DNA of 64,000 bases from Faecalicatena fissicatena (GCA_001028025.1 LDAQ01000009.1:1-64000); one strand, 5' to 3'. Shown: positions 25,149-34,998, counted from the first letter of the stretch. Notes: a model not told the origin generated them from the sequence alone. Made by a program: numbers and translations.

Positions 25149-28100
25149 ATGTTATCCAAGTTCAGTGTGAAGAAACCGTACACCGTCGTCGTAGCCGTCG
25201 TGCTGATATTAATTTTGGGATTTGTATCATTTGATAAAATGACAGTAGACCTGCTGCCGGATATGAATCTTCCCTATGCGGTTGTTATGACTACATATGC
25301 GGGAGCAAGCCCGGAGGAAGTAGAGACTACCGTCACGAAGCCGGTAGAACAGGCAATGGCAACCATCAGCAATATTAAAACTGTCAGCTCTTCTTCCAGA
25401 GAAAATGCATCCACAGTTATCCTGGAATTTGAACAGACGGCCAATATGGACTCTGCGACCATTGAGATGCGGGAGAGTCTGGATCAGATCAGTTCGTACT
25501 GGCCGGATACGGTGGGAAATCCAATCATCATGAAGCTCAACCCGACCATGATGCCCGTCATGATCCCTGCGATCAGCGTGGACGGAAAAGAACCGGCAGA
25601 GAGCACAAAGATCATAGAAGAGGACGTGCTTCCCGAGATTGAGAGTCTGGAAGGCGTGGCATCTGTCAATACATTCGGAGATATCGAGGAGACAATCCGG
25701 ATTACGGTAAAAGAAGATAAAGTAAGCAGTGTAGATGCTTCTGTCCAGAATCAGCTGGATCATAAGTTTAATGAAGCTACGGATGCACTGAATCAGGCAA
25801 AAGCCCAGGTGGAAAATGGAAAGGCCCAGCTGGAATCCGGCAAGAGCCAGGCAGCAGGACAGATGGCGGATGCAGAGGCCCAGCTTGCCCAGAGCGATGC
25901 GGAATTGATCCAGGGGCAGATGGAAGTCAATGAGAAGCTCAGTGAGATCCAGGTGGCAGAGGCTGCACTGGAACAGGCCATGGCTCAGAGTGACGCCAGC
26001 GAGCAGGCACTGATGCAGCAGAAACAGGAGCTGGAAGAGCTGAATAATCAGCGGGAACAGATTGAGGCCCAATACCAGCAGGTGATGCAGGCAATTGCAG
26101 AGAGTGGAGAGACACCAGAACTGCTCATAGCCAAGGGAACACTGACAGCCCAGTTGGCTGTTCTGGAGCGTTATGACGAATCCATGGCTGCAATTGAGCA
26201 GGGGCTTGAACAGGCGGCGCAGAGTAGGGAGACCATTACCCAGAAGCAGGCAGAGCTTGCGGAGGGCAAAGCAATGCTGATCCAGGTGCAGGAGCAGCTG
26301 AATGCCGGGACGATCACACTGGCCCAGGCCAGAGCCCAGCTTTCTACAGCCCAGCTGGAGGCCGCAATGCAGATGAGCCAGGCCTCCGCACAGCTGGCGG
26401 TCGGTGAGGCGGAACTGAAGAGTAAAGAGGCAGAGATCAAGACTGCCAAGGAAGAGGCAAAGTCAGCCGCTAATGTCAAATCCATGCTGACGGCCGAGAC
26501 GATACAGACTGTGCTGGCAGCTCAGAATTTCAATATGCCGGCAGGATATGTAAATGAAGATGGAATCGATTATTTAATCCGTGTGGGGGACAAGTTCCAG
26601 TCTCTGGAGGATCTGAAAGATCTGGTACTGGCAGACATGGAAGGGATCAACCCGATTAAGCTTTCTGACATAGCAGAGGTAGAGCGGGTAGACAATGCAG
26701 CGGATACTTATGCAAAACTGAACGGAGAGAACGGCATCTTACTGCAGGTACAGAAGCAGACGGGGTATTCCACCGGGGAAGTGACAGACAGGATCCTGGA
26801 ACGTTTTAAACAGATACAAAAAGAGAATAAGGATATTCAGGTTGTTGTTCTTATGAATCAGGGCGTCTATATTGATATGGTAATTGGCTCTGTACTTCAG
26901 AATTTGCTGTTTGGAGCAATACTGGCGATACTGATTCTGCTGCTGTTCCTAAAGGACATCCGGCCCACATTCGTAATTGCCTGCTCCATCCCGATCAGTA
27001 TCCTGACGGCCATTGTGCTGATGTATTTCAGCGGAGTGACGATGAACGTAATTTCTCTGTCGGGTCTGGCGCTCGGTGTTGGAATGCTGGTAGACAATTC
27101 GATTGTCGTGATTGAAAATATTTACCGCATGCGCAATGAGGAACATGCATCTGCCAGAGAGGCAGCGATTAAGGGCGCCCAGCAGGTGGCCGGGGCCATC
27201 ATGGCTTCTACGCTCACTACGGTATGCGTATTCCTTCCGATTGTGTTTACCGAGGGAATTGCAAGACAGCTCTTTGTGGATATGGGACTGACCATTGCTT
27301 ATTCACTGCTTGCCAGCCTGATCGTAGCGCTGACGCTTGTACCTATGATGTCTGCAGGGCTGCTGAGAAAAACGGATCAGAAGGAATCCAGGTTCTTTAT
27401 ACACCTGAAAAATATTTATGAGAAATTACTGCGTGGCGCACTCCACGTGAAACCTCTTGTACTGGTTGGAGCACTTGTCTTGTTCGTCGTAAGCGGCGTA
27501 TTGTCACTATCAAGAGGAACCGCATTTATGCCGGAAATGCAGAGTACGGAAATCAGCATGTCCATTGAGACTCCGGACGGGACTTCACTGCAGGATACTG
27601 CTGAAGTGGCGGATCAGTTCACAGAAAAGCTTCAAAAAATTAAAGACATTGGCGATGTAGGCGGCATGGCTATGAGCGGCGGTATGATGGGCAGCGGAGG
27701 CACGGCCACGAACCAGGTTGAGTTCTATGCACTGTTGAAAGAAGAACGCTCCATGTCAGACGGCGAAATACAGAAAGCAATAGAAAAGCTGGCAAAGGAA
27801 GAAGATGTGGAGCTTTCCCTGAGTATGTCCAATATGGATATGAGTTCACTCGGAGCATCGGGAATCTCCGTACAGATTAAAGGCCGGGAGCTGGACAAAC
27901 TGCAGGAAATCGCAAAGGATATTGCAGGAATCCTTGAGGGAGTCAAAGGCACAAAGAATGTGTCCGACGGAATGGATGAGACAACAGAAGAACTGCGTGT
28001 AATCGTAGATAAGCAAAAAGCGGTTTCTCATAATTTGACTGTTGCCCAGGTTTATCAGGAGCTGGCTAAGAAACTGAAAGAACCGACTTCTTCTACGAAG

Positions 28101-28976
28101 CTGGATATGGATACCTCCTCGATCGGGATAGTCGTGGCAGATCAGAAGAATCAGGAGCTGACCCGGGATCAAATAAAGGACATGAAACTGGATGTAAAAA
28201 AACAGGATGGCTCGACAGAACAGGTTGCCTTAAAAGATATTGCATCCTTTGAGACAGGATATGGGCTTCAGTCGATTTCCAGAAGTTCACAGAGCAGATA
28301 TATCAATGTGACAGCGGAAGTGGATGAGGACGATAATATCGGCCTGGTCAGCAGCCGTGTGGAAAAGGCTATGAAATCTTATGAGCTGCCGGACGGATAT
28401 ACTGCGGAAATGCAGGGTGAGGATGAGACGATCAGGGAGACCATGGTAGAGCTGCTCAAGATGCTTGCTTTGGCGGTTGTGTTTATGTATTTGATCATGG
28501 TAGCGCAGTTCCAGTCTCTGCGCTCGCCGTTTATCGTTATGTTTACAATCCCGCTGGCTTTTACAGGCGGACTTTTCGGGCTCTGGATCACAGGAAGCCC
28601 GGTAAGTGTAATTGCTATGGTCGGATTTGTTATGTTATCCGGAATTATTGTCAATAATGGTATAGTGTTCATTGATTATGCGAACCAGCTGATATCCCAG
28701 GGGATGGAACAAAAGGAAGCGCTTGTGGAAGCGGGGCGGACAAGACTCCGTCCGATTATCATGACGGCTCTTACAACGATTCTGGGATTGTCAACAATGG
28801 CAATCGGTATTGGTTCTGGTGCAGATATGGTACAGCCGATGGCGGTGGTAACGATCGGCGGTCTTATATATGGAACTGCATTAACATTATTTGTGGTACC
28901 GTGTATCTATGCTTTGTTTCATAAGAAGGAGAAAGCCAGATTGCGGGAAGGCATTGAGGAGGAGCCGGTTAAATGA
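25149..28976 (+). CDS. RND family efflux transporter permease with a long coiled-coil insertion
   Basis: The 1275-residue protein has the RND plan: an N-terminal helix (KKPYTVVVAVVLILILG), a porter domain, six-helix bundles with LALGVGMLVDNSIVVIENI (proton-relay acidic residue) and a matching second half ending GGLIYGTALTLFVVPCIYALF. Between about residues 195 and 445 lies a Gln/Ala/Glu-rich segment with heptad character that should form a long coiled-coil hairpin. No separate HlyD-type adaptor gene is adjacent, so the insertion may replace it; this is an inference. I place the start at ATG 25149 after GAAAGAGG rather than 24 codons upstream. It overlaps the next gene by ATGA. Confidence 0.92.
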   Translation: MLSKFSVKKPYTVVVAVVLILILGFVSFDKMTVDLLPDMNLPYAVVMTTYAGASPEEVETTVTKPVEQAMATISNIKTVSSSSRENASTVILEFEQTANMDSATIEMRESLDQISSYWPDTVGNPIIMKLNPTMMPVMIPAISVDGKEPAESTKIIEEDVLPEIESLEGVASVNTFGDIEETIRITVKEDKVSSVDASVQNQLDHKFNEATDALNQAKAQVENGKAQLESGKSQAAGQMADAEAQLAQSDAELIQGQMEVNEKLSEIQVAEAALEQAMAQSDASEQALMQQKQELEELNNQREQIEAQYQQVMQAIAESGETPELLIAKGTLTAQLAVLERYDESMAAIEQGLEQAAQSRETITQKQAELAEGKAMLIQVQEQLNAGTITLAQARAQLSTAQLEAAMQMSQASAQLAVGEAELKSKEAEIKTAKEEAKSAANVKSMLTAETIQTVLAAQNFNMPAGYVNEDGIDYLIRVGDKFQSLEDLKDLVLADMEGINPIKLSDIAEVERVDNAADTYAKLNGENGILLQVQKQTGYSTGEVTDRILERFKQIQKENKDIQVVVLMNQGVYIDMVIGSVLQNLLFGAILAILILLLFLKDIRPTFVIACSIPISILTAIVLMYFSGVTMNVISLSGLALGVGMLVDNSIVVIENIYRMRNEEHASAREAAIKGAQQVAGAIMASTLTTVCVFLPIVFTEGIARQLFVDMGLTIAYSLLASLIVALTLVPMMSAGLLRKTDQKESRFFIHLKNIYEKLLRGALHVKPLVLVGALVLFVVSGVLSLSRGTAFMPEMQSTEISMSIETPDGTSLQDTAEVADQFTEKLQKIKDIGDVGGMAMSGGMMGSGGTATNQVEFYALLKEERSMSDGEIQKAIEKLAKEEDVELSLSMSNMDMSSLGASGISVQIKGRELDKLQEIAKDIAGILEGVKGTKNVSDGMDETTEELRVIVDKQKAVSHNLTVAQVYQELAKKLKEPTSSTKLDMDTSSIGIVVADQKNQELTRDQIKDMKLDVKKQDGSTEQVALKDIASFETGYGLQSISRSSQSRYINVTAEVDEDDNIGLVSSRVEKAMKSYELPDGYTAEMQGEDETIRETMVELLKMLALAVVFMYLIMVAQFQSLRSPFIVMFTIPLAFTGGLFGLWITGSPVSVIAMVGFVMLSGIIVNNGIVFIDYANQLISQGMEQKEALVEAGRTRLRPIIMTALTTILGLSTMAIGIGSGADMVQPMAVVTIGGLIYGTALTLFVVPCIYALFHKKEKARLREGIEEEPVK

Positions 28977-29533
28977 TTGATGAAGCCATAGCATTTGCGT
29001 CCAGGGCGCACGAGGGACAATTCCGGAAAGGAACAAAAAGGCCATATATCGTGCACCCTGTAGAAGTGGCCGAAATTGTAGGCACAATGACGGCAGATGA
29101 TGAGATCATCTGTGCGGCAATTCTGCATGATACGATTGAGGATTGTGCAGGTGTAACAGAGGAGATCCTGAAAAAAGAATTCGGGGAGCGGGTAGCTTCC
29201 ATAGTGGCTCAGGAGAGCGAGGATAAGTCCCTGAGCTGGGAGGAGAGGAAAGGAGCCACTATACGGCATCTGGGGATGGCACCTTTCCCGGTAAAGCTGA
29301 TTGGACTGGCAGACAAGCTCTCAAACATGAGGGATATTGACAGGGATTATCCAGTTCTGGGGGATGAACTTTGGAAAAGGTTCCGCATGCAGAGCAAAGC
29401 GGCAATGGGCTGGTATTACAAGGGGATCAGGGATGTCCTGAGACCCGAGTTTGAAGGCGCGGCAGCTTTCGAAGAATACTGCACTCTGGTGGAGAAGAAT
29501 TTCGGCAGCGAGCCGGCTTCGCTGGAGTGGTAA
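28973..29533 (+). CDS. HD-domain hydrolase, single-domain (p)ppGpp hydrolase-like (MESH1/SpoT type)
   Basis: The 186-residue protein has the RelA/SpoT-type HD domain: AFASRAHEGQFRKGTKRPYI is split at residues 6-25, with HPVEVAEIV, then ILHDTIED carrying the metal-binding His-Asp, and KLIGLADKLSNMRD. There are no synthetase or regulatory domains, as in small alarmone hydrolases. It starts inside the last codons of the RND gene (ATGA overlap), so it is translated in step with the pump. Alarmone hydrolysis is the family expectation; other nucleotides are possible. Confidence 0.87.
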   Translation: MIDEAIAFASRAHEGQFRKGTKRPYIVHPVEVAEIVGTMTADDEIICAAILHDTIEDCAGVTEEILKKEFGERVASIVAQESEDKSLSWEERKGATIRHLGMAPFPVKLIGLADKLSNMRDIDRDYPVLGDELWKRFRMQSKAAMGWYYKGIRDVLRPEFEGAAAFEEYCTLVEKNFGSEPASLEW

Positions 29534-29553
29534 ATAAATCTGGGGGATTTGTA

Positions 29554-30585
29554 ATGAAACGGATTTTAATGTTGGGGACGGGTGGGACGATTGCGTGCAA
29601 ACACACGGAGAGCGGACTGACACCCGCGATTACGCCGGAAGAGCTGATCGGGTTCATACCTGATGTAAAAAGAGTATGTGAAGTGCATACCCTTCAGGTA
29701 TGCAACGTGGACAGTACGAATGTGACGCCGGTGCACTGGGAAATGATGAGCCGGGCAGTCGAAGAAAATTATAAGGATTATGACGGATTTGTGTTGTGCC
29801 ATGGAACGGACACGCTTGCATATACTGCTGCTGCGCTGTCCTATATGATTCAGAATTCCAGAAAGCCGATTGTAATCACCGGTGCGCAGAAGCCGATCGA
29901 TGAGGAAAATACGGACGCGCGGACCAATCTGCTCGACAGCTTTATCTATGCGGCAGATGATGGCTCAAGAGATGTGAATATCGTGTTTGACGGAAAAGTG
30001 ATTACAGGCACAAGGGCGAAAAAGGAGCGGGCAAAGAGCTATAATGCTTTTTCCAGCATTAATTTTCCATACCCCGCAGTGATCCGGGAACAGGAAGTAA
30101 TACGTTATATACCGCCGCAGATTTATGAAGGAGAGGTAAAGTTCTATCATGAGATGAATGACAGCATCTATGTATTGAAGCTGATTCCCGGCATGGACCC
30201 CGGGATTTTGGACTGCCTGTTTGGAAGATACCGGTGTATCGTAATTGAAAGTTTTGGTGTGGGCGGCATACCGGAATATCTGGTGGATAAATTTTATGAA
30301 GTGATGAAGAACTGCAGGTCGCAGGGAAAGCTTGCCATTATAGCAACTCAGGTTGTGAAAGAGGGCAGTGATATGATGGTATATGAAGTCGGGAAAAAAG
30401 TAAAACAGGACTTCGACCTGCTGGAAACTTATGATATGACGCTGGAGGCCACAATAACAAAGGCCATGTGGCTTATGGCAAGGTCTGATCTGAGTTATGA
30501 ATATATGAAAACGGAGTTTTACAGGACAGTGAATTGTGATATACTGGGATACAAAAAGAGACGGGATTTGGTTTTTGACCAATGA
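29554..30585 (+). CDS. asparaginase (type I, AnsA-like)
   Basis: The 343-residue enzyme hydrolyses L-asparagine to aspartate and ammonia. Active-site motifs are GTGGTIACK with the nucleophilic Thr near residue 12, VCNVDSTNV, and LCHGTDTLAYTAAAL containing the second Thr-Asp pair. A downstream Lys lies in TGAQKPIDEEN. No signal peptide is seen, so it should be cytoplasmic. The start is placed at ATG 29554, after TGGGGGAT; an in-frame GTG at 29527 overlaps the HD gene. It is followed after 15 bases by parA. Confidence 0.92.
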   Translation: MKRILMLGTGGTIACKHTESGLTPAITPEELIGFIPDVKRVCEVHTLQVCNVDSTNVTPVHWEMMSRAVEENYKDYDGFVLCHGTDTLAYTAAALSYMIQNSRKPIVITGAQKPIDEENTDARTNLLDSFIYAADDGSRDVNIVFDGKVITGTRAKKERAKSYNAFSSINFPYPAVIREQEVIRYIPPQIYEGEVKFYHEMNDSIYVLKLIPGMDPGILDCLFGRYRCIVIESFGVGGIPEYLVDKFYEVMKNCRSQGKLAIIATQVVKEGSDMMVYEVGKKVKQDFDLLETYDMTLEATITKAMWLMARSDLSYEYMKTEFYRTVNCDILGYKKRRDLVFDQ

Positions 30586-30600
30586 TACGGAGGCGGAAAG

Positions 30601-31386
30601 ATGGGAAAGACAAAAGTCATATGTTTTGCAAATAACAAAGGCGGCAGCGGAAAATCCACAACCTGTTCCAATGTGGGATATGGACTCACACAGCTGGGAA
30701 AGAATGTGCTGATGATAGATGGTGATATGCAGCTGAATCTTTCCCTGTCCCTCTTTGATGAGGAGCAGGTTCTGGCATATGCCCAGAGCGAGAAGAATCT
30801 GTACGAGGGAATCAAACAGCAGGATGACCTGAGCGGCTATATCGTGCATTCTCCTTATGAAGGACTGGATCTGATCCCATCCTCCACATTGATGAGTTCC
30901 ATTGAATATGAGCTTTTTACCAAATGGCAGAGAGAGTATATCCTGAGAAAATGCCTGACCCCCGTCAGGGATTCCCAAATATACGACTATATTCTGATCG
31001 ATGCGCCGCCGACACTGGGCGGCTGGGTTATGAACATCCTCTGCGCTTCAGATGAAGTGATCATCCCCGTGGAGTCGACGCCATGGGGGCTTTTCGGGTT
31101 AGGCAATATGTTTGAATTTCTGGAAGAGGTAAAACAGATTGCCCCGGATCTGAAACTGGGCGGAATTGTGATTACAAAAGTAGATACGAGGAAAAATTAT
31201 TTCAAACAGACCCTGGAGACCCTGAAAGAACTGGAAAATGTAAAGGTTTATGATACATATATCCGCGTGGACAGCGGAATTGAATGGTCCCAGGACAACA
31301 ATGCCCCGATTATGGCATATAAGAAAAGCAGCCGGAGCGCTGCAGAGTACATGGAACTGTCAAAAGAGATTGCGAAGCAGCAATAG
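30601..31386 (+). CDS. ParA/Soj-type ATPase without a ParB partner
   Basis: The 261-residue protein has the deviant Walker A motif NKGGSGKST at about residues 11-19, the ParA-type motif YILIDAPPTLG (Walker B region) and VITKVDTRKN. It is most like Soj/ParA proteins that pattern on DNA or membranes. No parB or parS-like site is adjacent. It lies between asparaginase and an AraC-type gene, all codirectional with short gaps. Chromosomal orphan ParA-like ATPases position diverse cargo, so a segregation role should not be assumed. Confidence 0.9.
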   Translation: MGKTKVICFANNKGGSGKSTTCSNVGYGLTQLGKNVLMIDGDMQLNLSLSLFDEEQVLAYAQSEKNLYEGIKQQDDLSGYIVHSPYEGLDLIPSSTLMSSIEYELFTKWQREYILRKCLTPVRDSQIYDYILIDAPPTLGGWVMNILCASDEVIIPVESTPWGLFGLGNMFEFLEEVKQIAPDLKLGGIVITKVDTRKNYFKQTLETLKELENVKVYDTYIRVDSGIEWSQDNNAPIMAYKKSSRSAAEYMELSKEIAKQQ

Positions 31387-31412
31387 GAATACAGAATGGA
31401 AAAGGTGAGTGC

Positions 31413-32372
31413 ATGCATCCGGAATTGATCAGGGAATTATCTGTGATCACAGAGGAAGAACAGATGATATTGGACGGCAGAAATGGAATCGACCCGCACC
31501 TGTATACAGAAAAAAAAGAGCTGATTGTAGACTGCGAGAAGCTTCTGAAAAAGGGAAAGCTGATTCAGGTCCGGCCTCATACTCGTTTTGTGAACTTTCC
31601 GAAACACCGGCACAACTATGTGGAAGTGATCTATATGTGCCAGGGGACAACCACGCATTTTGTAGACGGCAACGAGGTGGTGCTGGAGCAGGGGGACCTG
31701 CTGTTTCTGAATCAGAATGCGGTGCAGGAGATCCTTCCGGCGGGAAAAGATGATATTGCAGTGAATTTTATTGTCCTTCCGGAGTTCTTTAATATGGCTT
31801 TCTCCATGATGGGGGAAGAGGAAAATATGCTGAAAGAATTTCTCGTGGGAACACTTTGCGGCAAGAACGAGAAAACGTCCTATCTTTATTTTCATGTGGC
31901 GGATGTTCTTCCCATTCAGAACCTGGTAGAGAACATGGTGTGGACTATCTTCTATGGTTTATCGAATAAACGCAGCTGCAACCAGATCACGATGGGGCTT
32001 TTGTTTCTTCAGCTTTTAAATTATATGGACAAGATGGAGACTGGCAGCAGGCAGTTTGACAAGGAACTGACCGGGGTGGTGCTGAATTATGTGGAAGAGC
32101 ATTACCGCAGCGGGACGCTGTCTGAGCTGGCTGAGATGCTGGGTTATGATGTATACTGGCTGAGCAGAGAGATTAAGAAGCGCACGGGCAGAACATATAA
32201 ACAACTCCTTCAGGCGCGGCGCATGAACCAGGCCGCTTATCTTCTCACCAGCAGTACGCTGCCGGTTTCTGATATTATAGAATCTGTGGGCTATGATAAT
32301 ACCAGCTATTTTTACCGGAAGTTCAAGGAGAAGTATGGTATGAGCCCAAAGGAATACCGGGAAAGACTGTAG
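31413..32372 (+). CDS. AraC family regulator with N-terminal cupin domain
   Basis: The 319-residue protein has an N-terminal cupin-like sensing domain (FPKHRHNYVEVIYMCQG and VVLEQGDLLFLNQNAVQEI, about residues 60-110) and a C-terminal double HTH of the AraC type (LSELAEMLGYDVYWLSREIK and the signature DIIESVGYDNTSYFYRKFKEKYG). The ATG at 31413 follows AAAGGTGAG. Regulators of this type usually respond to sugars. No sugar operon is immediately adjacent. The rhamnose genes lie 12 kb downstream, and a link is only a possibility. Confidence 0.92.
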   Translation: MHPELIRELSVITEEEQMILDGRNGIDPHLYTEKKELIVDCEKLLKKGKLIQVRPHTRFVNFPKHRHNYVEVIYMCQGTTTHFVDGNEVVLEQGDLLFLNQNAVQEILPAGKDDIAVNFIVLPEFFNMAFSMMGEEENMLKEFLVGTLCGKNEKTSYLYFHVADVLPIQNLVENMVWTIFYGLSNKRSCNQITMGLLFLQLLNYMDKMETGSRQFDKELTGVVLNYVEEHYRSGTLSELAEMLGYDVYWLSREIKKRTGRTYKQLLQARRMNQAAYLLTSSTLPVSDIIESVGYDNTSYFYRKFKEKYGMSPKEYRERL

Positions 32373-32548
32373 GCGGGGATGAAGATCCCTGCTTTTCTTG
32401 TTTCACAGGAAAATGCTTCCTATGAAATAAAAAGACTTCCTGGCGGGATGCGCACTGTGACGCAAAAGGCAGATGCCACGATGCGGCCGACGCGGAAACG
32501 GGGGTTGCAAACAAAACTCTATTTTAATGAAAGGAATAAAAAAGAACG

Positions 32549-33502
32549 ATGGAAAAAAGTAATTTTACCTGTGATCTTCATACGCATACAACACGGTCTG
32601 ACGGAGCGGACACTCCTATGGAGGTGATTCAACGGGCGGCAGCCCTGGGTATACGTGTGCTGGCGCTGACGGATCATGATACAGTTCCCAGGAGAGTATA
32701 CAGTGAGGCAGGCAGTGAAACTGACCTCCCCGCGCTTGCTAAAGCAGCAGGCGTGAAACTGCTGCTGGGAACAGAGATTTCCTGTGAGACAGAGGTGGAA
32801 GACGTACATATTATTTGTCTTGGATGCAGCTGGGAGGATGCATGGTTTTCAGAGATGGAGCGGGCTGTGTCGGTATCCAGACGTGAGAGCTACCAGATCC
32901 TTCTGAAACGGCTGGGAGAGGATGGAATCAACATCACGTGGGACGAAGTTCTGGACAATGGCGGGCACCCGATAAAAGAGAAACACGTCATGAAGAAAAT
33001 GATTTTTGAACAGATGGCGTGGAAGGGGTATGCCCAGAACTGGAAACAGGCCAAACTGATGATAAAAAATACACCCAGATATCAGATAAAGCGTGAAAAA
33101 CCAGATCCTGCAGCGGTAATCCGGGAGGTGCACCGTACAGGCGGAATTGCGATTCTGGCACATCCTTTCCTGATTGCCAGGCACGCTGAAAAAAATGGGG
33201 AAACAATGACGCGGAAAGAGTATATAGATCTGCTTGTGGAGGCAGGGCTGGATGGAATTGAGGCCTGCTATACTTATGATAAGACCAGTTATGAAGGCCC
33301 TCTTAGTAAGCGTGAGATTGAAGGCTTTATCCGTGAGAACTATGAGGGTAGAGTGGAGATTATGTCGGGCGGATCGGATTACCATGCGGATCAGAAGAAG
33401 GGCGTGGCACATCCGCGGGAGATCGGAGAATGCGGTGTAACGGAGGAATATTTTTATGGGAACCGTCTGCTGGCCGGTCTGGTATCGAAGGCAGAGGAGT
33501 AA
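32549..33502 (+). CDS. PHP domain metal-dependent phosphoesterase
   Basis: The 317-residue protein has the PHP signature: CDLHTHTTRSDGA at the N-terminus, LTDHDTVPR, a Glu in LLGTEISCE, ILAHPFLIARH, and a late SGGSDYHADQK. These His and Asp residues form a trinuclear metal site. Related proteins hydrolyse 3',5'-nucleoside bisphosphates or short RNA (the YciV/RnaAM group). GAAAGGAATA precedes the start. The 176 bases before it hold no gene. It appears to be its own transcription unit. Confidence 0.9.
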   Translation: MEKSNFTCDLHTHTTRSDGADTPMEVIQRAAALGIRVLALTDHDTVPRRVYSEAGSETDLPALAKAAGVKLLLGTEISCETEVEDVHIICLGCSWEDAWFSEMERAVSVSRRESYQILLKRLGEDGINITWDEVLDNGGHPIKEKHVMKKMIFEQMAWKGYAQNWKQAKLMIKNTPRYQIKREKPDPAAVIREVHRTGGIAILAHPFLIARHAEKNGETMTRKEYIDLLVEAGLDGIEACYTYDKTSYEGPLSKREIEGFIRENYEGRVEIMSGGSDYHADQKKGVAHPREIGECGVTEEYFYGNRLLAGLVSKAEE

Positions 33503-33594
33503 TCTTTTTCGTGAAAATCAGAGAAAATAACACTCTATTCTGATATAATTAAATAAATTAGTAAATTGAAGTCAGTGATGTAAGGAGGATTAAC

Positions 33595-33885
33595 ATGAGA
33601 TTTGCATTTATAATTATGGGAGAGAATTTTGATCCCCAAAAAGATTGCGTGGGCATACATAATGGAGCCGTGCAGACAATTGGTGTATCAAGTCTGGAAG
33701 AAGCGTGTGAAGTATCTAAAAGACTATATGAAGAAGGTATCGATTGTATAGAACTTTGCGGTGCATTTGGAGCAGATGGAGCCAAATCAATTATTGATAT
33801 TACTGAGAATAAGATTCCGGTCGGCTTTGTAACTCATTTGCCGGAACAGGATGAGATTTTTCAAAAAACTTTTGGAACACCTTAA
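33595..33885 (+). CDS. DUF6506-like small protein
   Basis: The 96-residue soluble protein has a Rossmann-like alternation: RFAFIIMGENFDP, EEACEVSKRLYEEGIDCIELCGAFG and KIPVGFVTHLPEQD. From memory this resembles the DUF6506 family of short clostridial proteins. The function is unknown. TAAGGAGG precedes the ATG. It is followed after about 150 bases by a GntR regulator and may mark the left side of the uronate island. Confidence 0.75.
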   Translation: MRFAFIIMGENFDPQKDCVGIHNGAVQTIGVSSLEEACEVSKRLYEEGIDCIELCGAFGADGAKSIIDITENKIPVGFVTHLPEQDEIFQKTFGTP

Positions 33886-34037
33886 GTTATTCAGAATGAT
33901 AGTATGAATGGATGATTTGAGTATTCCAAAAACCTTTTAAGTTTAGCAATGATGAAGCAGGCTTGCTGGCCTGCGTTATGAGACTGTCAGGGGAAAACGA
34001 AAATAAGAATTAAAGTAATAGATAGGAAGGAATGTCC

Positions 34038-34724
34038 GTGAACGAAAAAAAAGAAAAAGCAAAACCATTAGCACAGAAAGCCGCGGAAAAGATTATTGAA
34101 ATAATAAAGGAAAATAAGATGGAGCCGGGTGATCGTCTGAAAAATGAATATGAGTTGGCGGAGCTGCTGAATGTGGGGCGGGGAACTGTCAGGGAAGCTA
34201 TCCGCAGTCTTGTATCCAAAAATATTCTGGAAGTGCGTCAAGGGGCAGGAACATTTGTGTCTTATAAAAATGGAATTCCTGAAGATCCTCTTGGGCTGGC
34301 CTTTGAGGGAGTGAATGAGAGTCTTGCACTGGACATGATGGATGTACGCTTGATTCTGGAGCCGGAGATTGCGGCTTTGGCGGCAATGAATGCAACCAGC
34401 AGACAAATCGATTTGATGTTGGAACAATGCCAGAAAGTTGAAGATTTGATTAAAGCGAATATGCCATATCGTCAGGAGGATGTACTTTTTCATCAGAGAG
34501 TGGCTGAATGCACTGGGAATAGAGTGGTAGTAAAACTGATACCGGTCATCACGTCTTCCGTTCAGTTGAATATCGGAGTGACAAGGGATCGGTACAAAGC
34601 ACAGACTGTAACGGAACATCGGGCGATTGCGGAAGCAATTGTGAATCATGATGTGTATAAGGCTAAGTATAGTATGGTTTCTCATTTGAATATTTTGCGA
34701 ACAGGAATTCTGGAGAATCAATAG
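34038..34724 (+). CDS. GntR/FadR family transcriptional regulator
   Basis: The roughly 228-residue regulator has an N-terminal winged HTH (KMEPGDRLKNEYELAELL, GRGTVREAIRSLVSKNILEV, then the wing RQGAGTFV) and a C-terminal FCD ligand domain with DVRLILEPEIAALAA and several His residues that could bind a metal. AGGAAGG at 24 bases into the leader suits GTG 34038 better than ATG 34032, which lies only one base after it. FCD regulators often control uronate or sugar-acid genes. The TRAP/uronate cassette starts 2 kb downstream past an IS relic, so it is the likely target. Confidence 0.9.
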   Translation: MNEKKEKAKPLAQKAAEKIIEIIKENKMEPGDRLKNEYELAELLNVGRGTVREAIRSLVSKNILEVRQGAGTFVSYKNGIPEDPLGLAFEGVNESLALDMMDVRLILEPEIAALAAMNATSRQIDLMLEQCQKVEDLIKANMPYRQEDVLFHQRVAECTGNRVVVKLIPVITSSVQLNIGVTRDRYKAQTVTEHRAIAEAIVNHDVYKAKYSMVSHLNILRTGILENQ

Positions 34725-34752
34725 AAATCGTGTATGGTTGCTATGATAATGG

Positions 34753-34791
34753 ATAAGGGAGGCAAAATCTTAGATTTTGCCTCCTTATTTT
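34753..34791 (+). terminator. rho-independent terminator after the GntR gene
   Basis: AAGGGAGGCAAAATC pairs with GATTTTGCCTCCTT around a short TTA loop, followed by a T-rich run, 30 bases after the GntR stop codon. The stretch 34792-34998 beyond it shows no recognisable gene. Confidence 0.9.
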
Positions 34792-34998
34792 TTAATCAAA
34801 GTGGTCACGTGATAATGTGATACTAAATCTCCGTAAACGGCATAGTTGATCTTGTCGGTACGAAATAGATTTTTTTATGTTTTAGTTATTAAGGCGAGTA
34901 AGTCGGTAAACTGATGACGATCTGTTTCGGGCAATTCGTATAATTCTTCTTTGTGGTGATTATATGCTAGGACACAACAGCCTTCATAGCGCTAGTCT

